In this document: positions 1 through 8,333 of the stretch, in pieces
How positions within the stretch are numbered: the first letter of the stretch is position 1
Layout of the letters: each line of letters begins with the position of its first letter
From: Marinobacter sp. MDS2
Lineage (GTDB): Bacteria; Pseudomonadota; Gammaproteobacteria; Pseudomonadales; Oleiphilaceae
Direction: 5' to 3'
Assembly (NCBI RefSeq): GCF_030718085.1
Contig: NZ_JAVAJF010000001.1
Coordinates: forward strand, 2,238,690 to 2,302,689
Length of the DNA: 64,000 nucleotides
The notes under the pieces: model-generated
Told to the model about the DNA's origin: nothing
The model's input: the letters and a program-made list of their open reading frames with translations, nothing else
The model's database searches: none
Program-made: the position numbers and the translations under genes

Positions 1-1322
1 GCGAGGCTGTCCATGTCGTGGCGGGTAGCCACCGAGTTAAGCACGTATGACTCCACCATGGTGTCGTCGCTGATGCCGTCCAAATGGATGCCGTGGTTGG
101 CCAGAACGTTCTTGTCGTACTTCAGATTCTGGCCGATCTTCGCTTGCTTAGGGTTCTCAAGAAGCGGTTTAAGCTGGGCCAGCACGTTATCCCGGTCCAG
201 CTGTTCAGGCGCTCCCATGTAGTCGTGGCCAACGGGCACATACGCCGCTTCACCGGGTTCGATGGCGAATGATACGCCGACTATTTCGGCATCCATGTAG
301 CGTAAGCTGGTGGTTTCGGTGTCGAAGGCAAACTGATTCGCGGCTTCCAGGCGTTGGAGCCAGGTATCGAACTCACCTTGCTCGGTGATCACCGTGTACG
401 TCCTTTCGATGGCTTGCTTGGGCTCTTTAGCCGCCGCGCCTGTGTCGGGTTGTTCAGAATCGCGGTTCTCCAGCTCGGAAATCCAGCCCCGGAACTCGTA
501 CTCTCTGAACAGTTCCAGCAGGGCATCGTTGTTCTGTTCGCGGTCTTTCAAATCTTCCAGACCAAATTCCAGCTCCACATCCAGACGAATGGTGGCCAGA
601 TCACGGCTCAGGGGAAGGGTGTCGATGGCGTCCCGCAGGTATTCGCCAATCTTGCCTTTGATCTCGCTGGCGTGCTCAATCAGGTTGTCCAGGTCGTTGT
701 ATGCCTGCAGCCATTTGACCGCGGTTTTCGGGCCGCACTTGTTTACACCCGGAATGTTGTCCACCTTGTCGCCGACCAGCGCCAGATAATCGATGATCTG
801 CTCCGGCGTCACGCCGAATTTCTCGATTACGCCGTCGCGGTCCATGGCGGTTTCGGTCATGGTGTTGATCAGGGTGACGTGGTCACTCACCAGTTGCGCC
901 ATGTCTTTATCGCCGGTGGATACCACCACATCAATACCTTTGTGGGTGGCTTCATTGGCCAGCGTGCCGATAACATCATCGGCCTCGACACCGGGCACAA
1001 TGAGCAGCGGAAGGCCCATCGCTTTAACAATCTCGTGGATCGGTTCAATCTGGATGGCCAGGTCTTCCGGCATCGGCGGGCGGTTGGCTTTGTATTCTTC
1101 GTACATCTCGTGACGGAAGGTTTTGCCCTTGGCGTCAAACACCACCACGACCTTGGATTCGGGGAAGTCCTGATCCAATCGACGCAGCATGCTGACGACG
1201 CCTTTGATAGCGCCGGTCGGGTGGTTCTTGCTGGTGGTCAGTGGCGGGAGCGCGTGGTAGGCACGGAACAAATAGGACGAACCGTCTACCAGAACCACGG
1301 GGGGAATCTTTTTCTCAGTCAT
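1..1322 (-). CDS. polA: DNA polymerase I, N-terminal part (cut by window edge)
   Basis: DNA polymerase I removes RNA primers, fills gaps and acts in excision repair. Only the first 440 codons are present; the gene runs off the left edge. The protein starts MTEKKIPPVVLVDGSSYLFR, typical of the 5'-3' exonuclease domain, which fills about residues 1-290 and includes the acidic metal-binding stretches VVVVFDAKG and GVEADDVIGT. The next part, with FAFDTETTSL around residues 345-355, opens the 3'-5' proofreading domain (DxE motif). The polymerase domain is outside the window. The ATG at 1320-1322 fits the family N-terminus. A DUF2782 gene lies divergently 98 bp away, as I recall next to polA in Pseudomonas. 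Identity is secure; the polymerase domain cannot be assessed. Confidence 0.97.
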   Translation of the reverse strand, partial: MTEKKIPPVVLVDGSSYLFRAYHALPPLTTSKNHPTGAIKGVVSMLRRLDQDFPESKVVVVFDAKGKTFRHEMYEEYKANRPPMPEDLAIQIEPIHEIVKAMGLPLLIVPGVEADDVIGTLANEATHKGIDVVVSTGDKDMAQLVSDHVTLINTMTETAMDRDGVIEKFGVTPEQIIDYLALVGDKVDNIPGVNKCGPKTAVKWLQAYNDLDNLIEHASEIKGKIGEYLRDAIDTLPLSRDLATIRLDVELEFGLEDLKDREQNNDALLELFREYEFRGWISELENRDSEQPDTGAAAKEPKQAIERTYTVITEQGEFDTWLQRLEAANQFAFDTETTSLRYMDAEIVGVSFAIEPGEAAYVPVGHDYMGAPEQLDRDNVLAQLKPLLENPKQAKIGQNLKYDKNVLANHGIHLDGISDDTMVESYVLNSVATRHDMDSL

Positions 1323-1420
1323 GTCGATGCAAATCCGGATTCTGATTGAAGCGTGGGTTGGCTTGTGCAACTCTTATGGAGAGTGCAATTCAAAGCCTGA
1401 ATGATGAGTCAGAGGGTACC

Positions 1421-1765
1421 ATGAAAATGAAGCGAATCGCCTGTTCCGCCCTGTTGTTGGGCTGTTTCTCTGTGCCGTTGCTGGCCCAGGAAGAGGGGGC
1501 TTTGGATGCCACGCCGGTGGAAACGCCGAAAGAGCCGTTGGTGATCACTGACTACCAGCCGCCAGCGGGTGGTACCGAGATTGTGATTCGCCCGGGTGAT
1601 GGCGAAGTGTTCTATGAATACCGCGTGAACGGGCAGCTAATGGAGATCAAAGTGGTGCCCGAAGTCGGGCCGGAGTATTACCTGGTGCCTGCCGATGGCG
1701 GTGGTTGGGTGCAGGATACCGATTCGGACCTCCTTGTCCCCAGCTGGGTACTGTTTCGCTGGTAA
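1421..1765 (+). CDS. DUF2782 family periplasmic protein
   Basis: Small exported protein of 114 residues with an N-terminal signal peptide (MKMKRIACSALLLGCFSVPLLAQ, shown in two parts: charged MKMKR, then a hydrophobic core ending LLAQ). The mature part carries a conserved block around residues 50-85 with VNGQLMEIKVVP and GPEYYLVP, the signature I associate with DUF2782. An in-frame ATG 75 bp further upstream would place charged residues before the signal, so the ATG at 1421, preceded by AGAGGG at 1411-1416, is preferred. It is divergent from polA. No function is known to me for this family; a periplasmic or membrane-linked location is inferred from the signal. Confidence 0.8.
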   Translation: MKMKRIACSALLLGCFSVPLLAQEEGALDATPVETPKEPLVITDYQPPAGGTEIVIRPGDGEVFYEYRVNGQLMEIKVVPEVGPEYYLVPADGGGWVQDTDSDLLVPSWVLFRW

Positions 1766-1789
1766 CGATTCCTTTCTTGGGAGTGCCGC

Positions 1790-2248
1790 CTAGATCAGGT
1801 TGACGTCGACCGACTCCGAGCGGCGGCTCTCCAATCCGTCAACATCGACGGTCGTGATGGCAAACTCGTAGGCGCCGGGGGGCATGGTCCCTAACGGGTA
1901 TTTCGTGGCGCTGGTGTCTTTGACAGAAATCACTTCGAAGCGATCTTTGTGCTTCAGGCGGTAGTAGATTTTGTATTCTGCAATTTGCCCCAGAGCCAGC
2001 GAGGAGCCGTCTTCGCGGGTCAGTGGCGCACTCCAGACCAGCGTCTTAGGCTGCGATGTGTTTTCTGTGCCTTGGTTTTCGAATGGCTGCTTTACCCCAG
2101 AATCTGTAGCCTGGTATGCAGTTTCGGTCTTTGAATCGGAATTTCCGCCGCCGTCCTGGCAGCCCGTCAGAATCAAAGCAGCTAGCATTAATGTCAGTGC
2201 GGAGGTAGCACGCAAAGGCGCGCGCAGCGTGGTTGGCAATAATTTCAT
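1790..2248 (-). CDS. Lipoprotein with fibronectin type III-like domain
   Basis: A 152-residue predicted lipoprotein. The N-terminus has a basic start, a hydrophobic core and the lipobox LTGC, placing the lipidated cysteine at residue 30. A short Ser/Gly/Gln-rich linker follows. The C-terminal 90 residues look like one fibronectin type III fold: LVWSAPLTREDGSSL, AEYKIYYRLK and YEFAITTVDVDGLES are the B, C and F strand patterns of FN3. Such modules usually mediate surface or periplasmic protein contacts. The gene is convergent with the DUF2782 gene, with 24 bp between stop codons. No partner can be named from context. The fold is a family-level inference; the lipobox is seen directly. Confidence 0.7.
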   Translation of the reverse strand: MKLLPTTLRAPLRATSALTLMLAALILTGCQDGGGNSDSKTETAYQATDSGVKQPFENQGTENTSQPKTLVWSAPLTREDGSSLALGQIAEYKIYYRLKHKDRFEVISVKDTSATKYPLGTMPPGAYEFAITTVDVDGLESRRSESVDVNLI

Positions 2249-2516
2249 GATTCACTCGCATACGGGGTCTGTTAGAGATGCCCCTTTGATCAGTTTGTAT
2301 GGAGCCTGAATACAACAGGGAGACGGGCCAGAAAAAGCAGTTGAGGATTATGCCTGTGGTGAAGAAGTGATCAAGTGACAATTTAGTAAAGCCTGGGTAA
2401 TCACTTTTAGTATGAACATTCTAATTTTTATCCGTACCTTGTGAGATGAAATCTACTCAAGGCCACCGGGGTTTCCGGTTTCCGGGCCGAAAGAGACCAA
2501 CTCAAGGAGAGTTATT

Positions 2517-2918
2517 ATGGGTAAACTTAAATCTTACCAAGAGCAGCTTCAGGACATCGTTGAAAAGGGCATCACTGCCGCTGAAGAGCAGCAGAAGAAG
2601 CTGGCAGCCAAGCCTTTCGACTACGCTGAAAAGCTGGAAGCCGAAGTTCGCGAATACACCGTTCAGACTCTGCGCGAGCGTTACAACGGTTACTCCGACA
2701 CTTTGTTCAACCAGCTGCGCAGCCTGAACACCCGTTTCGGCGATTTCGCTGCCGAGCTGGTTGCCAAGCTTGAGAAAGAAGCCGCTGAAGGCGCCGACGC
2801 TGTAGCTGAAGCTGCTGAAGACGTTGCTGAAGCCGCTGAAGAAGCGAAGAAGTCTGTTGCCAGCAAGAAGCCGGCAAAGAAGACTGCCGCTAAGAAGAAA
2901 GCGGCTGCTTCTGCCTAA
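2517..2918 (+). CDS. Phasin-like protein with lysine-rich histone-like tail
   Basis: A 133-residue protein with three visible zones. Residues 1-87 are amphipathic helix, rich in Glu, Gln and Lys with YAEKL and TVQTLRERY, resembling phasin-type helical proteins. Residues 88-110 are an acidic alanine-rich run. Residues 111-133 are a Lys/Ala/Pro tail (KKPAKKTAAKKKAAASA) like histone H1 or AlgP tails. Translation is well defined: AAGGAG at 2504-2509 sits 7 nt before the ATG, and a strong terminator follows at 2947-2972, so it is probably a single-gene transcript. The acidic zone next to the basic tail could be self-masking. It could be a polyhydroxyalkanoate granule protein, a DNA-binding protein, or both; no pha genes are nearby to decide. 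Confidence 0.65.
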   Translation: MGKLKSYQEQLQDIVEKGITAAEEQQKKLAAKPFDYAEKLEAEVREYTVQTLRERYNGYSDTLFNQLRSLNTRFGDFAAELVAKLEKEAAEGADAVAEAAEDVAEAAEEAKKSVASKKPAKKTAAKKKAAASA

Positions 2919-2946
2919 TGATTTAGGTTGTTGCAGTAACGAAGAA

Positions 2947-2972
2947 GGCGCTCCGTGTTGAGCGCCTTTTTT
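2947..2972 (+). terminator. Rho-independent terminator of the phasin-like gene
   Basis: Perfect 7-bp stem GGCGCTC (2947-2953) and GAGCGCC (2960-2966), loop CGTGTT, followed by six T residues. It lies 28 bp after the stop codon of the phasin-like gene. Confidence 0.88.
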
Positions 2973-3001
2973 GTGTCTGTTGCCCGGCCAAAGAGAGGGG
3001 G

Positions 3002-3661
3002 CTACTGCGAATGGCTTGCGTCTGAATCATCCAGCGGCAAGGTGCGTTCCGAACCGGTGATGTCTTCCAGCCGTTCAATGTCGGATATAAAGCGTTTGGC
3101 GACGGCATCGATTTCCTGGCGCTGTGCGGCAATTTCCCGTTCAATGTCGAGTACTTGCCCTTCCAGACGATAGATTTTTTTCAACGTGGCCTCAGGAATG
3201 CTTCGGCCGGCCCGCTCCATCTCGGCCGCTCGGTGTTGTTCGTTGTCGAGCTGGCTGGTGAGCACTGAAATGTTTCCTCGCTTCAGAGCAATGAGGCCTT
3301 CCAGTTCCTGAATTTTGCGATGCATTGCTCGAACGGCTTGGTCGGGATGACTGAATCGCTTGAGGAGCAGGCGGTCTTGCTCCATCTGGGCAGCTTGCTG
3401 TTTCCTGCGCTCTTCGGCGGCTGCACGGGCTGCGAGTTCTTCAGCCGTAGGGGCGGGGGCGATGGTTTCGATCACGCGGCCGCTGTCGCTGATGATCTCG
3501 TAGCCGCGCTTGGTGGCTGCCTGCGGAATGGTGTTGCTGATGACCAGTCGGCCATTTTCATCGGTATAACGATACATGCCCGCTTGCACGGCGGCGGAGG
3601 TTAACAGTCCCATTGCAATGAGGACGGCAAAAACCGGGGCTTTAGTGAAGCGGTGCTGCAT
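3002..3661 (-). CDS. DUF4124 domain protein with coiled coil
   Basis: A 219-residue exported protein. The signal peptide ends near residue 27 (SAAVQAG). Directly after it comes the DUF4124 signature MYRYTDENGRLVISNTIP, a small beta module common in proteobacterial periplasmic proteins. Residues 70-200 are highly charged and heptad-like, predicted coiled coil, with clusters such as ARAAAEERRKQQAAQMEQDR. The stop codon of the upstream gene pyrE is 3 bp from this start, so the two are probably co-transcribed. No enzymatic motif is visible. The family role is unknown to me; periplasmic scaffolding or cell-wall association would be a guess. Confidence 0.75.
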   Translation of the reverse strand: MQHRFTKAPVFAVLIAMGLLTSAAVQAGMYRYTDENGRLVISNTIPQAATKRGYEIISDSGRVIETIAPAPTAEELAARAAAEERRKQQAAQMEQDRLLLKRFSHPDQAVRAMHRKIQELEGLIALKRGNISVLTSQLDNEQHRAAEMERAGRSIPEATLKKIYRLEGQVLDIEREIAAQRQEIDAVAKRFISDIERLEDITGSERTLPLDDSDASHSQ

Positions 3662-3664
3662 GTA

Positions 3665-4303
3665 TCAGACTCCGTAACGATCCCGATAGCTGGCTACGCT
3701 TTCTGCGTGGCCGGAAAATTCGGGGTTAGACTTTAAGTAGTCTAGTACTTGTTCCAGGCGAATGATGCTAACCACCGGGATGCCGAACTCTTGCTCGACT
3801 TCCTGAATGGCGGAGAGCTCGCCGTTGCCTTTTTCCTGGCGGTCCAGAGCAATTAATACTCCGGCAGGTTCTGCGCCGGCGGCACGGATGATGTCGATGG
3901 CTTCCCGAATGGCGGTGCCCGCGGTGATCACGTCATCAACAATCAGTACTTTACCTTGTAGTGGTGCGCCTACAATATTGCCACCTTCACCGTGATCTTT
4001 CTTTTCTTTGCGGTTAAAGGCAAAAGGTTTGCTGTTACCGTCTGTAGCAAGGGCCATAGCGGTAACCGTGGCCAACGGAATGCCCTTATAGGCGGGTCCG
4101 AAAATGATGTCATAATCCAATTCACTCCGCTCAATTGCAGCGGCGTAGGCCTTGCTCAGTTGCAGCAGGTCGTTTCCGGTGTTGAACAGTCCGGCATTAA
4201 AAAAGTAAGGACTGGTGCGCCCGGATTTGAGAGTGAATTCTCCAAAACGCAGAACATTTCGCTGAATGGCAAACTCGATAAAATTTTTCTGATAGTCGTG
4301 CAT
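3665..4303 (-). CDS. pyrE: Orotate phosphoribosyltransferase
   Basis: Makes orotidine 5'-phosphate from orotate and PRPP, the fifth step of pyrimidine synthesis. The PRPP-binding motif [14 protein letters not shown] is clear at about residues 120-133, and the flexible-loop region ([13 protein letters not shown]) precedes it. Starting at [11 protein letters not shown] gives 213 residues, the same length as the E. coli enzyme; the longer reading frame adds 26 unrelated residues, so the ATG at 4301-4303 is chosen although no strong ribosome binding site precedes it. It is divergent from the Crc homologue across 80 bp, matching the Pseudomonas pyrE-crc arrangement. Confidence 0.96.
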   Translation of the reverse strand: MHDYQKNFIEFAIQRNVLRFGEFTLKSGRTSPYFFNAGLFNTGNDLLQLSKAYAAAIERSELDYDIIFGPAYKGIPLATVTAMALATDGNSKPFAFNRKEKKDHGEGGNIVGAPLQGKVLIVDDVITAGTAIREAIDIIRAAGAEPAGVLIALDRQEKGNGELSAIQEVEQEFGIPVVSIIRLEQVLDYLKSNPEFSGHAESVASYRDRYGV

Positions 4304-4383
4304 GGCAAGGCTTCTGGCGGGGTTTGACTTTAAATAAGGCGTAAAACCGGTATCATACACAGAAACCGAATCAGGGAACACGT

Positions 4384-5190
4384 ATGCGCGTAGTATCCAT
4401 TAGCGTCAACGGTCTGGAGCAGGCTGTTGAGAAAGGCTTTTTTGACTGGCTGGCAGAGCAGGACGCCGATGTGGTGTGTGTTCAGGACCACCGCATGCGT
4501 GCCTATGAAGTCGAAGATAAAAATCTGATCCCGGAAGGCTATGAGGCTTACTTTATTGATGGTGAGCTGAATGAGCACGGCGGGGTTGGTATCTATACCC
4601 GACATTTCCCGAAGGCGATTATGTACGGCTTTGCCAATGAGCAGGCGGACCGTGAAGGTCGGTTTATTCAGGCAGATTTCGATAAGGTTTCTGTCGCTTG
4701 TGTGCTGGCGCCGTGTGCGTTGGGGCGCGAGGAAGAGCTGACCGGCGATGATGATCTGACGGTTCTGGATCACAAGGACGAGTTTCTGGATGCGTTCGGT
4801 GTGCATATGCAGAAGACGCTGCGAAAGCGTCGCCAGTTTATTTTCTGTGCGAACTTGCAGTCTGCTCATCACGTAACCGATGCCAGCCCGCTTTATCACA
4901 AGACGGATTTTTCCGGCTTTTTACCTCATGAGCGTGCCTGGTTGGACCGTTTGTTCGATGAGATGGGCTGTATTGATGCGTTTCGTGAGATCAATAAGCA
5001 GAGTAATCAGTTTACCTGGTGGCCGGAGCAGACCGAGGGTTCTCGTAAGAAGGCGGGGATTCGGGTGGATTATCAGTTGCTGACACCGGGTATTCGCAAG
5101 ACCATCAGTGATGGTTGGATTGACGGCAGTACGCGTTTTTCGGACCACGCTCCGGTGGTGATGGATTACGATATTGAGATTGGTTTCTAA
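4384..5190 (+). CDS. crc: Catabolite repression control protein Crc (ExoIII fold, degenerate active site)
   Basis: A 268-residue member of the exonuclease III/endonuclease family, best matched to Crc, the co-repressor that works with Hfq on A-rich mRNA motifs in Pseudomonas. Asn9 and the C-terminal SDH (253-255) of the fold are kept. Two catalytic positions are not: the metal-binding Glu of the VQE motif is Asp35, and the catalytic GDxN motif has become A-N-L-Q (156-159), so both the Asp and the Asn are lost. A nuclease role is therefore unlikely. Flanking pyrE and rph match the Pseudomonas crc locus, and a crcZ-type RNA with cbrAB lies at 38-43 kb. The length is near Pseudomonas Crc (about 259). 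RNA regulation itself is inferred. Confidence 0.88.
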   Translation: MRVVSISVNGLEQAVEKGFFDWLAEQDADVVCVQDHRMRAYEVEDKNLIPEGYEAYFIDGELNEHGGVGIYTRHFPKAIMYGFANEQADREGRFIQADFDKVSVACVLAPCALGREEELTGDDDLTVLDHKDEFLDAFGVHMQKTLRKRRQFIFCANLQSAHHVTDASPLYHKTDFSGFLPHERAWLDRLFDEMGCIDAFREINKQSNQFTWWPEQTEGSRKKAGIRVDYQLLTPGIRKTISDGWIDGSTRFSDHAPVVMDYDIEIGF

Positions 5191-5210
5191 GTTCAGCCCT
5201 GAACTTTAGG

Positions 5211-5327
5211 GGAAGCGTTGGCAGGGATGTCGCTTCCCAGAACCGCTACGAGCACATCCATGTGCGCTTCTCTCCGGCCATCCATGGCCTCCGACATTCT
5301 GTGAAGCGACATCCCCGCCAACGCCCA
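5211..5327. repeat. Palindromic intergenic element between crc and rph
   Basis: About 115 bp bounded by 21-bp inverted arms at 5215-5235 and 5304-5324 that match at 20 of 21 positions. The left arm can also fold on itself (GGAAGCG at 5211-5217 with CGCTTCC at 5231-5237). Between the arms are two short palindromes, CACATCCATGTG and GGCCATCCATGGCC. It fills the whole gap between the convergent genes crc and rph. The build resembles REP/MITE-type dispersed elements and could also end transcription from both sides. Whether it is repeated elsewhere in the genome cannot be seen here. Confidence 0.7.
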
Positions 5328-5337
5328 AGCTTTGGCG

Positions 5338-6054
5338 TTAGGCGTTCAAAGCTTCTTTCTGAATTTCAAACAACTGGTTGATAGCTGTGCGTGCCAAGCC
5401 AAGCATGCTGTCCAGTTCTGTCTGTTCGAAAGGCGCGCCTTCGGCTGTGCCCTGAATCTCGATGAAGCCGCCTTTGTCGGTCATGATGACGTTCATGTCG
5501 GTTTCGGCTTCTGAGTCTTCCGGGTAGTCCAGGTCAGCAACCGGGGTGCCTTTGTAAACACCCACAGAGATAGCCGCGATCATCTGCTTCAGCGGGGATT
5601 TCTTCAGGCGCTTGGTTTCTACCAGGTGGTTCAGGGCGTCTACCAGTGCCACGCAGCCGCCGGTGATGGCCGCGGTGCGGGTGCCGCCGTCGGCTTGGAT
5701 AACGTCGCAGTCGATGGTGATGGTGTGCTCACCCAGAGCTTCCATATCTACCGCTGCGCGCAGGCTGCGGCCGATCAGGCGCTGGATTTCTACGGTGCGG
5801 CCACCTTGTTTGCCACGGGCAGCTTCACGGCCCATGCGGCTGCCGGTGGAGCGGGGCAGCATGCCGTATTCGGCGGTGATCCAGCCTTTGCCTTCGCCGC
5901 GCAGGAAGGGCGGTACTTTGTTTTCCACAGAGGCGGTGCAGATCACTTTGGTGTCTCCGAATTCAACCAGCACAGAGCCTTCGGCGTGGCGGGTGTAGTT
6001 GCGGGTGATCCGGACGTCTCTGGGTTGCTCGGGCGTTCTGCCACTTGGTCGCAT
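5338..6054 (-). CDS. rph: Ribonuclease PH
   Basis: Phosphate-dependent 3'-5' exoribonuclease that trims the 3' ends of tRNA and other RNAs. The 238-residue length is that of the family. Visible signatures are [12 protein letters not shown] at the N-terminus, [21 protein letters not shown] split around the RNA-binding loop (about residues 55-75), [13 protein letters not shown], and [19 protein letters not shown] (about 115-135), which contributes to phosphate binding. It converges on crc across the palindromic element and is divergent from yicC, the order seen in Pseudomonas. Confidence 0.97.
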   Translation of the reverse strand: MRPSGRTPEQPRDVRITRNYTRHAEGSVLVEFGDTKVICTASVENKVPPFLRGEGKGWITAEYGMLPRSTGSRMGREAARGKQGGRTVEIQRLIGRSLRAAVDMEALGEHTITIDCDVIQADGGTRTAAITGGCVALVDALNHLVETKRLKKSPLKQMIAAISVGVYKGTPVADLDYPEDSEAETDMNVIMTDKGGFIEIQGTAEGAPFEQTELDSMLGLARTAINQLFEIQKEALNA

Positions 6055-6236
6055 AGTGTGTCCTGTTGTTTCAAGATGAATGTCCGGCGCTTGGCCGGTC
6101 GGTGTTTTGAAAGGGCGGCGAGTATAGCACGGAGGGGCGCGGGATCGGGTGCGTGGTGTCCGCTATTGGTATGGGTCGCCGCTTGCGGCGGTTGCCTGTT
6201 AAACTCGAGTGATCATCGATTGGTATTGGAGCCTTT

Positions 6237-7103
6237 ATGATTCGCAGCATGACTGCTTTTGCCCGTAAGGATGCCCGGGGTGACTGGGGCACGCTCACTT
6301 GCGAGATTCGCACGGTGAATCATCGCTACCTGGAGCCGTCTTTCCGTTTGCCGGAAGCCTTCCGGGAGCTGGAGAACCGGTTTCGGGAAGAGCTGCGAAA
6401 GGGGTTGAAGCGGGGCAAAGTGGATATTTCCATGCGCCTGCAATCCGCCGAGAACGAGGTGCAGAGTTTCGAAATTAACGATGAGATCGCCAATGCGGTG
6501 AATGAGGCGGTAAATCATGTTAATCGCATGCTGGATAACCCGGCTCATATCAGCGCGCTGGATATTATGCGCTGGCCCGGGGTGATGTCGGTGCCGGAAC
6601 AGGATTACACCGCGGCGCAAACCGCGGCGGCTGAGCTGTTTGCGGAAACGGTTGCTGAATTGGTAAGCGTTCGGGAGCGCGAAGGCGAGCGGTTGCGGCC
6701 GTTATTTGAAGATCGCCTGGCAACCATGAGCAATCTGGTGGCTGAGGTGCGTGAGCGGATGCCCGAGCTGCTGGCGGCTCAGGAGCAAACGCTGCGTGAT
6801 CGGTTTGAGAAGGCCAAAGTCGAACTGGAGCCCGAACGGGTCGCTCAGGAAATGGTGATGCTGGCCCAGAAGAGCGATGTGGCGGAGGAGCTGGACCGTC
6901 TGGATGCGCACGTCAGTGAAGTGCGGGAAACCTTGCAAGGTGATCAAGCCATAGGTCGCCGCCTGGATTTTCTGATGCAGGAGCTGAACCGTGAGGCTAA
7001 TACGCTCAGTAGCAAGAGCATTGATGCTGCAGTCACACGTGCCGCCGTTGACTTGAAAGTGTTGATTGAGCAAATGCGCGAGCAGGTGCAGAACCTGGAA
7101 TAG
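6237..7103 (+). CDS. yicC: YicC family endoribonuclease
   Basis: A 288-residue YicC/YloC protein. The N-terminal signature MIRSMTAFARK and the block EIRTVNHRYLE are diagnostic of the YicC N-terminal domain, and the C-terminal DUF1732 part ends with LNREANTLSSKS and LKVLIEQMREQVQNLE. E. coli YicC has been described as an endoribonuclease acting with PNPase on the small RNA RyhB; that role is taken from family knowledge, not shown here. It stands divergent from rph and 101 bp upstream of gmk. A TATAAT at 7142-7147 suggests that gmk also has its own promoter. Confidence 0.93.
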   Translation: MIRSMTAFARKDARGDWGTLTCEIRTVNHRYLEPSFRLPEAFRELENRFREELRKGLKRGKVDISMRLQSAENEVQSFEINDEIANAVNEAVNHVNRMLDNPAHISALDIMRWPGVMSVPEQDYTAAQTAAAELFAETVAELVSVREREGERLRPLFEDRLATMSNLVAEVRERMPELLAAQEQTLRDRFEKAKVELEPERVAQEMVMLAQKSDVAEELDRLDAHVSEVRETLQGDQAIGRRLDFLMQELNREANTLSSKSIDAAVTRAAVDLKVLIEQMREQVQNLE

Positions 7104-7201
7104 CTGCCATCTGGTGGGGTGCGGCGGTACGTTAAAATCCGTATAATTGCGCGCTTTCTGGCCGTTTCACAGGCCGCCAATTGATGTGCAGGAGAGGTTG
7201 A

Positions 7202-7840
<639 letters not shown>

Positions 7841-7946
7841 CGGTTGAAAAGGTGCGCAGATAACGGTTTGCCGCTGTATACAAATTGAACCGGCAGCAGT
7901 AAACTACGCGGTCTAGTTAAAGTACTTGTTATTTTCGGGGAACATA

Positions 7947-8159
7947 ATGGCACGAGTTACCGTTGAAGATTGTCTGGAACATGTAGATAACCGCTTCCAG
8001 CTGGTTATGCTGGCTAGCAAGCGCGCCCGCCAGATCGCCACCAAGGGTTCTGAGCCAATGGTGCCGGAAGAAAACGACAAGCCAACGGTTATCGCCTTGC
8101 GCGAAATTGCCGAAGGAAAAGTTTCTCGCAGTCTGCTTACCGAAACGGAAGAAGACTAA
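7947..8159 (+). CDS. rpoZ: RNA polymerase omega subunit
   Basis: The smallest RNA polymerase subunit; it helps assemble beta' and forms part of a ppGpp-binding site. The 70-residue protein begins [20 protein letters not shown], the classic omega N-terminus, with the helix [13 protein letters not shown]. An in-frame ATG 21 bp upstream would add seven unrelated residues, so the ATG at 7947 is chosen; GGGG at 7937-7940 may serve as a weak ribosome binding site. A strong terminator 113 bp downstream separates it from spoT. Confidence 0.96.
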   Translation: MARVTVEDCLEHVDNRFQLVMLASKRARQIATKGSEPMVPEENDKPTVIALREIAEGKVSRSLLTETEED

Positions 8160-8272
8160 GCTTTAAAACGGCAGGTATACGAAGAATTACCTGCTGGAGA
8201 GCGAGAAGCATTGAAATCTGTCTCTGCAGTTTTATAGTGTAACTATAGAAGCCAGCGGGAAAGACAAGGAAG

Positions 8273-8301
8273 AGCCCGGATGTTCGCATTCGGGCTTTTT
8301 T
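8273..8301 (+). terminator. Terminator with UUCG tetraloop between rpoZ and spoT
   Basis: A 10-bp stem, AGCCCGGATG (8273-8282) with CATTCGGGCT (8287-8296), one G-T pair, closed by the very stable TTCG tetraloop and followed by six T residues. It ends rpoZ transcription. The upstream in-frame ATG of the spoT reading frame at 8280 lies inside this stem. Confidence 0.9.
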
Positions 8302-8333
8302 GTCCCTGGCATAAAGAACTCAGTGGAGGCGCG

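Noticed and set aside
354..1349. A 331-codon open frame on the plus strand
   Set aside because: It runs antisense through polA, whose protein sequence is unmistakable.
4384..5190. Annotation as active exonuclease III
   Set aside because: Catalytic Asp and Asn of the GDxN motif are replaced and the synteny is that of crc.
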